In this document: positions 7,813 to 14,183 of the stretch, one piece after another
Numbering within the stretch: the first letter of the stretch is position 1
How the letters are laid out: the number at the start of each line of letters is the position of its first letter
DNA from: Candidatus Thorarchaeota archaeon
Lineage (GTDB): Archaea; Asgardarchaeota; Thorarchaeia; Thorarchaeales; Thorarchaeaceae
Assembly (NCBI GenBank): GCA_016839245.1
Contig: JAEOUN010000087.1
Span: forward strand, 1 to 27,405
Direction: 5' to 3'
Length of the DNA stretch: 27,405 nucleotides
Program-made: the position numbers and the translations under genes
Notes under the pieces: model-generated
Databases searched by the model: none
Seen by the model: the letters and a program-made list of their open reading frames with translations, nothing else
What the model was told of the DNA's origin: nothing

Positions 7813-7836
7813 GTAGGATAGGATAACCTATCCTAC
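7813..7836 (-). promoter_or_regulatory. Perfect 10-bp inverted repeat (operator or 5' UTR hairpin)
   Basis: GTAGGATAGG (7813-7822) and CCTATCCTAC (7827-7836) are perfect inverted copies with a 4-base spacer, ending 10 bases before the start codon of the DUF4430 gene. An AT-rich TATA-like stretch (read on the minus strand, around 7843-7865) lies just upstream, so the palindrome would fall at or just after the transcription start, as for an archaeal repressor operator. It could also form an RNA hairpin near the ribosome site (AGGGG). Confidence 0.6.
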
Positions 7837-7950
7837 TATAGGTAGAATTTAAGTATTACTAAATTCTCTATTGAGAGTCTTTTTAACCGAAGCACCTATA
7901 CGGCAAATCAAATCGTGAAGCTAGACTATTATTTAAGGGGTCTATCCTAG

Positions 7951-8601
7951 TTGAATACAAATAATCTGGAACGTAAAGGATTCTTATTTTTACTTGAGGG
8001 TATAGATGGGTCTGGAAAATCTACTGCTTGCAAAGAATTAGTTGTCCGTCTCAATGCTGAAGGTTATGATGCTATATATCTGCGAGAACCAACGAATGAG
8101 AGTCCGTGGGGCAAAGAGATACGAGAGAGGTCTCCTCGAGGTGAACTCAGCCCAACAGAAGAGCTGAATCTATTTCTCAAGGACCGAGAATGGCACATAA
8201 ATAATAAAATTCAGCCTGCACTTGAGGCCGGCAAAATCGTCCTGTTAGATCGTTATTTCTTTGCAACTGGGGCATATCAGTCTGGAGTGACTGGAATTTC
8301 ATGGGAGGAGATACTCCGTATGAATCGTGAAGATATTCATGCTCCTGAACCTGATATTGCATTCATTCTTGATGTTGATGCAGAAATAGGACTCGGACGT
8401 GCAACGGGACGCGAGAACAGAGCAAATCTCCAATTTGAGAAATTAGATAGACTTGTGAAGGTTCGTCAAACATATTTAGAGATGGCCTCCTCTGATATTG
8501 GTAATTTTAGGATCATTGATGCCTCAAAACCTCTTGATGTGGTTGTGAATGATATATACAAGGAGATAATACAGAGAATCAAATGCAAGAACTTATCATA
8601 A
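7951..8601 (+). CDS. tmk: Thymidylate kinase (dTMP kinase)
   Basis: A 216-residue P-loop kinase that phosphorylates dTMP to dTDP. Seen: the P-loop GIDGSGKST (17-25), the substrate motif LREPT (44-48), the DRY motif LLDRYFFATGAYQ (98-110) and a lid-region segment RATGREN near 155. Length is typical (about 200-215). The start is TTG at 7951 with AGGGGT 10 bases upstream and no better ATG nearby. It is divergent from the DUF4430/ECF run, sharing the 150-base region with the palindrome. Basic dNTP metabolism; nothing unusual. Confidence 0.95.
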   Translation: MNTNNLERKGFLFLLEGIDGSGKSTACKELVVRLNAEGYDAIYLREPTNESPWGKEIRERSPRGELSPTEELNLFLKDREWHINNKIQPALEAGKIVLLDRYFFATGAYQSGVTGISWEEILRMNREDIHAPEPDIAFILDVDAEIGLGRATGRENRANLQFEKLDRLVKVRQTYLEMASSDIGNFRIIDASKPLDVVVNDIYKEIIQRIKCKNLS

Positions 8602-8753
8602 AAAAGAAAAGTAGAATGTTCTTATGGGTACTGTATATTCCAGAAAAATGCTATCGCGAAGCCACTAGTGACAAGGTTTTTTAGTGCGACTCACTGAATC
8701 GTATTTACTCTGGATTTACGCAGAACAAGCCCAGGGACTGGGAGAGAAGCGAA

Positions 8754-9893
8754 ATGCCCGTTGCAATGCTGCTTATAGATTGGGATTCAAAAATTGGGGC
8801 CGTCTTAAAATCGAAGGTACCTGCTGATTTCGCTGATTATTATCGCGAAGATTTGAACACAGAAATCATGCGTATTTTCACATCACACGCCATGGGTGAT
8901 GCTACGGCTGGGTTTTCATCGCTAAGTGTTAGAATTGGTGGTGAAGAGTACGGTGTAGCATCGTACTACACAGGCATTGTACGAGAGGAAGAACAATATT
9001 GTGTATCTCTTCTACTCACTCCATCCGAAGATCCAAAGACGTATGAAGCGGCTATTACTTCTATTGTAACACCGCTAACCAATGCTGTTGTTTCAATGAC
9101 TGATGCAGAGCTTCAAGACGAACTTGACAACACCTATCGTAGAATAATCCGCCTTGCTGGAATGACTGACGAATCTCGCCTTGCACGACTGTTTTCTGAC
9201 GAAGTCTCGAGAGCTGTATTTCCAAAACTTTGGAAAGGTGGGATTTCAAAGGAAGAGTTAGAGGAATGGTTGAAAATGGTCACTGGACTTCCTAGTGTCA
9301 GCGTAGATTCAATCATTGCTCCATTCGAGGAATTAGGTCTTGTTAAGAATGAATGGGTTGACGAGATCGGAAGAACCTGTGTGTTCATGATTAAAGATCT
9401 CGAAGTCTTTCGAGCGCCACCTCTGATGGCTATGGAGGCTGCTTCAGGTGTTCTTGATCCAGAACTAGCAGCTGAATACAAGGCAGAGGTTCTTGAGTTT
9501 CTAACGGAGTGGCAAAAGACACCTGAAGACACCGTTTCGGTTGCTCAGGTACTTGCTGATCCTGATTGCTATGACATACTCTCAGAGCTTCGAAGACGTC
9601 CAGTCAATATTTCCGAACTTGAAGCTACTCTTGGAATTCCTCCAAAAGAGCTTAAGGAAGCGGTTCAAACACTTAAAAAATTCAGAATTGTAGCTGAGAA
9701 AAGGCGACAAGGACCTTCTGGTGAATTTGATAAATGGTTGTTCCTCTTGAATGATATTCGTGTCCGATTATTCTTCCCTGAATACTTCTTACAGACTCTC
9801 GTAACTGAACTTGAGAAGACGCCGGATGATCCAAAAGCTATGGAGATGGTCCATCAACACCTACGACTCCTAAGAGATAATTTCCCAAGATAA
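8754..9893 (+). CDS. Unrecognised cytoplasmic protein with winged-helix segments
   Basis: A 379-residue soluble protein I cannot assign to a named family. The first 115 residues (MPVAMLLIDWDSKIGAVLK, then alternating strands and helices up to LTNAVVSMTD) are built like a longin/roadblock-type alpha/beta platform domain, but that is only a resemblance in pattern. Residues about 120-230 are helical, with a possible first winged helix (ISKEELEEWLK to ELGLVKNEW). Residues about 265-340 look like a second winged helix (DCYDILSELRRRPVNISELEATLGIPPKELKEAVQTLKKFRIV). The ATG at 8754 has GGGAGAG 8 bases upstream. It could be an Asgard-specific signalling or DNA-binding protein; its neighbour across the RNA gene is a longin-GTPase fusion. 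Confidence 0.85.
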   Translation: MPVAMLLIDWDSKIGAVLKSKVPADFADYYREDLNTEIMRIFTSHAMGDATAGFSSLSVRIGGEEYGVASYYTGIVREEEQYCVSLLLTPSEDPKTYEAAITSIVTPLTNAVVSMTDAELQDELDNTYRRIIRLAGMTDESRLARLFSDEVSRAVFPKLWKGGISKEELEEWLKMVTGLPSVSVDSIIAPFEELGLVKNEWVDEIGRTCVFMIKDLEVFRAPPLMAMEAASGVLDPELAAEYKAEVLEFLTEWQKTPEDTVSVAQVLADPDCYDILSELRRRPVNISELEATLGIPPKELKEAVQTLKKFRIVAEKRRQGPSGEFDKWLFLLNDIRVRLFFPEYFLQTLVTELEKTPDDPKAMEMVHQHLRLLRDNFPR

Positions 9894-10022
9894 CTCGTGT
9901 ACATTTACAACGTCCATTATCTCAAAATCAGATTTTGGTCACGTATTTTGTACTGCGATATTCACAATAAGTAATCTTTGTTACTGCGACTATTGCGAAG
10001 GAGTTCTATGGTATACTCAACA

Positions 10023-10038
10023 CGAAATCGTTATATGG
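10023..10038 (+). promoter_or_regulatory. BRE/TATA promoter of the putative RNA gene
   Basis: CGAAA (10023-10027, BRE-like, allowing one shift) precedes TTATATGG (10031-10038). The same TTATATGG core lies before the Roadblock gene at 22835. A start site about 25 bases downstream would be near 10057-10065, just ahead of the GC-rich structured block and far from any start codon. Confidence 0.5.
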
Positions 10039-10056
10039 CATTTTGAGAGTGCTACT

Positions 10057-10260
10057 ATTGTGAACTTCAAGCGGGTGGCGGTTTCCCCGTCAGGAACTCG
10101 CATTACACGGTCCCACGAGTTCTAGTCCCTAATTGCAGTATATACTGCTACTGTTCTTGCGCATAAACGAATTTTGCCGCCCCTGCAGAAGAACACGCTC
10201 CAACGGATGTTTGGGGTTCTTTGAACCCCTAACATCTACTCAGGTTTTTCGTGTTTTTTG
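10057..10260 (+). ncRNA. Putative structured non-coding RNA
   Basis: No conserved class recognised. A closing helix can be drawn between GCGGGTGGCGG (10071-10081) and CCGCCCCTGC (10177-10186): ten pairs including one G-U, with one bulged U. It is extended outward by CTTC/GAAG (10065-10068 with 10188-10191). Inside are the hairpins GAACTCG/CGAGTTC (10094-10100 with 10116-10122) and GCAGTA/TACTGC (10135-10140 with 10143-10148). A TATA box lies about 30 bases upstream and a hairpin plus T-runs follow. I looked for tRNA (D- and T-arm consensus), SRP RNA helix 8 and RNase P P4 signatures and did not find them. It could instead be a long leader of the GTPase gene, or a box H/ACA-like guide RNA. Confidence 0.42.
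10206..10259 (+). terminator. Strong hairpin followed by T-runs
   Basis: GATGTT (10206-10211) pairs with AACATC (10231-10236), then after a T-T mismatch GGGGTTC (10213-10219) pairs with GAACCCC (10223-10229) around a TTT loop. T5 (10245-10249) and T6 (10254-10259) follow; T-runs alone suffice for archaeal RNA polymerase termination. It separates the putative RNA gene from the longin-GTPase gene. Confidence 0.65.
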
Positions 10261-10372
10261 GATTGAATACACACACAAAACAAGTTAATTTATTCCTATA
10301 GCTCTAAACTTATCGTCAAATACACATCTCTCGAATATAGCATGGACCGAATTATTGCATGGTGAAATTAAT

Positions 10373-12277
10373 TTGATTCACAATACATTCCTTATCCGAA
10401 TATCAACAAAAGAAATCCTTGCATCAACACAGTATTGGCCAGTTGAGGTTTCTCCTGAAACCCTTAGTGAGTTTATCAATACGCGAGTAGAATTACGATT
10501 AGCTAATGATAATATTTCCGAACTCCCTCTCATCATTGAAGACTATAAATTTCATGCAAAGGATCTTGTTGCCGATGTTGTCTTAGTTTTCGTCACGGAT
10601 AAGGATGAAGATGAAAGTAGTATATTCGAGAAAGTTGATGTGGCTTTGAAGTCCTTAAAGAAAGAGCTCTCGAAATCTGGTCTTGAAGCAGTCATCGAGG
10701 GTTATGCGCGTCTAATTGAACCTTCTGTAACAACCCGGCTTAAAATTGCACTCGTTGGAGAAGGTGGTGTAGGAAAGACCACAACTCTCCATCTATTACT
10801 TGGCGATACTCCTCCATTGCAATATGTTCCAACAATTGCACTGAATCTAGAAACGGTGGAGAATATCCGATTTGGTAACTACTCGCTTGTGCTCTGGGAT
10901 TTTGCAGGGCAAGAACGGTTCCGTACTCTTTGGCGTTTTTATTTCCATGGTGCAGATGTCATATTCCTAGTCTGCGATTCAACTCTCAGAAATGTAATCA
11001 TTAGTAAAGACATCCTTAAGCTCATCAAGAGAGACGCTCCTAAAGTTCCTGTTTTTGCCATGGCAAATAAACAGGACAAGCCAAATGCAATGAAACCCGA
11101 GGTTGTGCAAAAAATACTCGGAATTCCTACATACCCAATGGTCGCAATTGATAAGGATCGACGAGATGAGATGTTGAGAATCCTGATGAATGCAGCAGCT
11201 CAATATGTTGGCGTTGCGTTACCTGATCTACCTGCATCTGAATTACTCAGATTTACGGATACTGCAACTGAAGAAGCTATTGCAGAGACTGATGCAATAG
11301 CTGAAGCAAAAGAGGCTGAAGCTGCAGCCAAAGACGATTATGAAACAGTCGAAATCGTGGAAGAAGTATTAGTGGATGAAGATGGCCACATCGTTGAAGA
11401 TATTGATGAATACGAAATTGTCGAAGAAGTTATTGAAGAAGTTGAAGAAAATGATCTCTCCGCAGCAGTGACAGGAACTGAAGAGGTAGAAGAGAATACT
11501 GAAGCGGATATAGAAGAAAGAATTGAAGCAGAAGTTGCAGGGGAAACAACACCGGAGGAAGCGATTGAAATTCCCATCACGGGAATAGAACAATCCACTG
11601 AAGATATGACTACTGACATTGAATTCTCTGAAGAACAGATTACTCCTCTTGAAGTAGAAAAAGCTGAAACAGCAGTTCTTGTTAATATCCCACAAGAGGC
11701 TGAATCCTTGGGTGAGGTTGCAGTTACAAGTGAATCTGATGAATTCGAAGTTTCTTCTGTATTATCTGAGGAGGCTCATGAAGGTTATGAAGAAGTTCAA
11801 ATTGAGATGGATGTTGATGAACCCATTGCCATTGTAGACGATTCTGAGGACATTTTTGCGTCAAGTGAAGACACATCAGACTCTGAGATTATAGTTGAGC
11901 AAAATCATGATGACATGAAACTTGCCAAAGATATTATCTTTGAGGCTTTAGAGGCTGATGATATTATCTCTGCAGAGATTCATAAAGCATCCAACGAAGA
12001 AATCGATGAAGCTCTCGAAGCCTTTGGAAGTGATGAAGTAGTTCCAGCTGAGGGTGAGAGCATTGCCCTTGTTGATATTATCGATTCTGACTCACTTAAA
12101 GAACTGGAGTCTATATTAGGACCTCTCGATGTATCCGTGGGAGGAACAAAATCATCTGAAGATGGCAACCATGATAAAGAAGAAAAGAGTAATCTGGAAA
12201 TTGAGAACGAATCCCTTGAAGAATTGGGTAAGTTGTTGGATTTTGTGGGTTCAGATGTTGACGAAGATGAAGATTAA
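10373..12277 (+). CDS. Longin-like domain fused to Arf-like GTPase with long acidic tail
   Basis: A 634-residue, three-part protein. Residues 1-120 look like a longin domain: FLIRISTKEILAS, then DYKFHAKDLVADVVLVFVTDKDE and an amphipathic final helix. Residues about 123-285 are an Arf-type GTPase: G1 GEGGVGKTT, switch I Thr in VPTIALNLE, G3 WDFAGQERFRTLW with the catalytic Gln, and G4 ANKQDKPNAMKPEVVQKILG, which is strikingly Arf-like; G5 is not obvious. The remaining about 340 residues are a low-complexity Glu/Asp-rich tail, probably disordered. I prefer TTG at 10373, with GGTGA 7 bases upstream, over the in-frame TTG at 10355. No myristoylation glycine follows the start. Likely cytoplasmic membrane-trafficking or scaffold function, inferred from longin and Arf biology in eukaryotes. 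Confidence 0.9.
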   Translation: MIHNTFLIRISTKEILASTQYWPVEVSPETLSEFINTRVELRLANDNISELPLIIEDYKFHAKDLVADVVLVFVTDKDEDESSIFEKVDVALKSLKKELSKSGLEAVIEGYARLIEPSVTTRLKIALVGEGGVGKTTTLHLLLGDTPPLQYVPTIALNLETVENIRFGNYSLVLWDFAGQERFRTLWRFYFHGADVIFLVCDSTLRNVIISKDILKLIKRDAPKVPVFAMANKQDKPNAMKPEVVQKILGIPTYPMVAIDKDRRDEMLRILMNAAAQYVGVALPDLPASELLRFTDTATEEAIAETDAIAEAKEAEAAAKDDYETVEIVEEVLVDEDGHIVEDIDEYEIVEEVIEEVEENDLSAAVTGTEEVEENTEADIEERIEAEVAGETTPEEAIEIPITGIEQSTEDMTTDIEFSEEQITPLEVEKAETAVLVNIPQEAESLGEVAVTSESDEFEVSSVLSEEAHEGYEEVQIEMDVDEPIAIVDDSEDIFASSEDTSDSEIIVEQNHDDMKLAKDIIFEALEADDIISAEIHKASNEEIDEALEAFGSDEVVPAEGESIALVDIIDSDSLKELESILGPLDVSVGGTKSSEDGNHDKEEKSNLEIENESLEELGKLLDFVGSDVDEDED

Positions 12278-12343
12278 TCTATCCAAAGCTTTTTGCGCAA
12301 CACTGATTTGTAAATATAGTTGTTCAAATATGGTGAATTTCTC

Positions 12344-12706
12344 TTGAAGCTAGTTGATGTTGAGGCTGGAAAAAACATTACCAGCTTAATTGTAAGAATA
12401 ATATCTGTTGCGCCACCTCGAATTCTCAAAACAAAATCTGGTCGTCGTACCATGTTGAAGGAGGTACTTGTCGCAGATGAAACTGGGTCTGCAATACTTT
12501 CATTATGGGGATTCAATGAAGGAACTGATCTTACTGCAGGAAAAGTTATCAAGATTGAAGACGGATGGGCTAAAGAGTGGCAAGGCAAAGTTCAGATTTC
12601 GTTAGGAAGATCTGGGAAATATGAACTTCTTGTCGACGATGGGTCTGTTCCCTCAATTTCTGAGCTGGGTGCTGCTACGGAATCAACCATGCATGAGTAT
12701 GAGTGA
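12344..12706 (+). CDS. Single OB-fold ssDNA-binding protein (crenarchaeal SSB type)
   Basis: A 120-residue OB-fold protein with a short acidic tail. The core (LVDVEAGKNITSLIVRIISVAPPRILKTKSG, then VLVADETGSAILSLWGF, GKVIKIEDGWAKEWQGKVQISLGRSGKYELL) follows the RPA/crenarchaeal SSB family: a DETG loop followed by an aromatic, and EWxGKxQxSxGRSG near the end. It probably binds single-stranded nucleic acid in replication or repair. TTG at 12344 has GGTGA 7 bases upstream and matches the family N-terminus; the in-frame TTG at 12320 has no ribosome site. It lies 66 bases after the longin-GTPase gene and 24 before the DNPH1-like gene, likely in one transcript. Confidence 0.9.
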   Translation: MKLVDVEAGKNITSLIVRIISVAPPRILKTKSGRRTMLKEVLVADETGSAILSLWGFNEGTDLTAGKVIKIEDGWAKEWQGKVQISLGRSGKYELLVDDGSVPSISELGAATESTMHEYE

Positions 12707-12730
12707 TTGATTTCTTGGAGCTGGTTTTGA

Positions 12731-13231
12731 TTGGTCATAGCTTATCTTTCTGCGCCAATAATTCATAATGGTCTTCGTAAGGATGATTTTTGTTCTACAG
12801 TTATTAATACGCTAGAGGAAAAAGGAGTTACCGTTTTTGCACCTCAATTGCTTGCTCCTGCTGAACCAGAAATTATATTCAAGCGAGATGTAGACCAAGT
12901 TCGTAAATGTGATTTTCTAATTGCTGAGATTAGTTCTCCCTCTCTTGGAGTCGGGATGGAAATCATGCTCTCTATTGAATTAATGAAACCACTCTTACTA
13001 TTTCATAGTTCAAATGCAGGACCAATTTCCAAAATGGTTTTAGGAGCAGATGGGAAAGCGCTGTTTACATATAGCTCGATGGATGATGTAGCTAATATTC
13101 TTAATTCTTTAAATTTGGAAAACTTACTTGTACTGAAATGTCCAAGATGTAGCAGTCAGGTTGCAGAAGTCAATGCGGAAGAGGTCAAATGCATCCAATG
13201 CGGACATATTGAGAAAGAAGTCTTGAGGTAG
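12731..13231 (+). CDS. DNPH1/Rcl-like nucleoside deoxyribosyltransferase-fold enzyme with C-terminal zinc ribbon
   Basis: A 166-residue protein. Residues 1-115 have the nucleoside 2-deoxyribosyltransferase fold of the 2'-deoxynucleoside 5'-phosphate N-hydrolase (DNPH1) group: AYLSAP at the N-terminus, then KRDVDQVRKCDFLIAEISSP and SLGVGMEI, whose Glu is the expected nucleophile. Such enzymes cut the N-glycosidic bond of deoxynucleotides, cleaning up damaged ones. Residues 137-157 add a four-cysteine zinc ribbon (C137, C140, C154, C157 as CPRC and CIQC), absent from the DNPH1 enzymes I know. TTG at 12731 has GGAG 10 bases upstream. It lies between an SSB-like gene and a transporter gene, so a nucleotide or nucleic-acid substrate is plausible. 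Confidence 0.85.
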   Translation: MVIAYLSAPIIHNGLRKDDFCSTVINTLEEKGVTVFAPQLLAPAEPEIIFKRDVDQVRKCDFLIAEISSPSLGVGMEIMLSIELMKPLLLFHSSNAGPISKMVLGADGKALFTYSSMDDVANILNSLNLENLLVLKCPRCSSQVAEVNAEEVKCIQCGHIEKEVLR

Positions 13232-13235
13232 TAGA

Positions 13236-14183
13236 TTGCAGACATCATTAGTTGATGAATCAACGAGTAAATCACAGGTTGTTCTTCTACTAATCCTATC
13301 TATTTCAATGGTATCAAGTGCGAGTATCCTGATTCTATTAAGTGAATCTCCGGCACTTGTTATCGTATTTTGGAGAACTCTCTATGGTGCTGTTTTTATG
13401 GCTATAATTGGAATTGTCAAAAGGGATTTTTCAGCTCTGCAAAAACCAGATGTAAGAAAAAACTGGTACTGGCTTATCATTATTGGGATTACACTATCAT
13501 TTCATTTCTCAACTTGGTTCCAATCACTACGGATGACAACTGTTGCAGCAAGTGTTGTCTTAGTTGACTCATCTCCGATCTTTACAGCTATTCTCTCCAC
13601 TATGATTTTGGGTGAATCATTGCGAAGAAGGTCGTGGATAGGTGTATTAGTCGCAGTTTCTGGTGCTGTCTTTCTAGCTTGGGGTGATTTTGGAGGTACC
13701 AATATCATTGCACTGATGGGTGATTTACTTGCACTATCTGGTGCACTCTTTCTTGCTTTCTATTTTATTGGAGGAAGAAGATTTGCCAGGGGTATGCCAA
13801 TTACTGTCTATACATCAATTGTCTATCTTTTTGCAGCCATAACGACATTATTCCTGTGTATTCCTTTTGGTTACAATGTTCTTGTTTTTGAACCGAATGA
13901 GGTTGCTATCTTCATCGCATTAGCAATATTTCCCACTGTTCTAGGGCACTCAGTGAATAACTATCTACTGACGAAGGTGCCTGCATATATAGTATCATCT
14001 GCTGTTCTTGGAGAACCTATTGGTGCGACAATTTTGGCAGCGCTAATCTTTTTCCAATATCCAAATCCAATTACTCTGATTGGTTTCTTTATTATTCTAA
14101 TTGGAGTTGCTACAGTACTTTCAGATATTACAACAAAAGAGAAATCTCAATCCCTACCCCTTGATAACTCCGATGGGTCTTAG
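13236..14183 (+). CDS. EamA/DMT-family transporter
   Basis: A 315-residue polytopic membrane protein with ten transmembrane helices arranged as two EamA repeats. Seen: PALVIVFWRTLYGAVFMAI early in repeat 1, SSPIFTAILSTMILGESLRRRSWIGVLVAVSGAVFLAWG closing it, and in repeat 2 SSAVLGEPIGATILAALIFFQYPNPITLIGFFIILIGVA. The DMT superfamily exports or exchanges amino acids, nucleotides and other metabolites; the substrate cannot be assigned. The start is TTG at 13236 with GAGGT just upstream, 4 bases after the previous stop. The last 30 bases overlap the 3' end of rtcB on the other strand. Confidence 0.93.
   Translation: MQTSLVDESTSKSQVVLLLILSISMVSSASILILLSESPALVIVFWRTLYGAVFMAIIGIVKRDFSALQKPDVRKNWYWLIIIGITLSFHFSTWFQSLRMTTVAASVVLVDSSPIFTAILSTMILGESLRRRSWIGVLVAVSGAVFLAWGDFGGTNIIALMGDLLALSGALFLAFYFIGGRRFARGMPITVYTSIVYLFAAITTLFLCIPFGYNVLVFEPNEVAIFIALAIFPTVLGHSVNNYLLTKVPAYIVSSAVLGEPIGATILAALIFFQYPNPITLIGFFIILIGVATVLSDITTKEKSQSLPLDNSDGS

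Larger units (their letters stand above)
9894..10372. other. Intergenic region: promoter elements, putative RNA gene, terminator hairpin
   Basis: This is the longest stretch without a protein gene. The first 160 bases are AT-rich and contain three copies of TAYTGCGA (9951, 9982 and 9991). A TATA box (10031-10038), a GC-richer block able to form nested helices (about 10065-10191), a strong hairpin (10206-10236) and T-runs (10245-10259) follow in the order expected for an RNA gene. The last about 100 bases form the promoter and leader of the longin-GTPase gene. Confidence 0.6.

Noticed and set aside
10071..10190. tRNA (or intron-containing tRNA) in the GC-rich block
   Set aside because: GTTCTAGTCC resembles a T-loop, but no matching T-stem, D-arm or acceptor-stem layout could be drawn.
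10057..10260. SRP RNA or RNase P RNA
   Set aside because: The conserved SRP helix 8 loop and the RNase P P4/GAGGAAAGTCC-type signatures were not found, and the region is short for either.
11338..11695. Ser- and Phe-rich minus-strand open frames opposite the longin-GTPase gene
   Set aside because: They are antisense shadows of the Glu/Asp-rich acidic tail, where GAA/GAT codons read backwards as Ser/Phe codons without stops.
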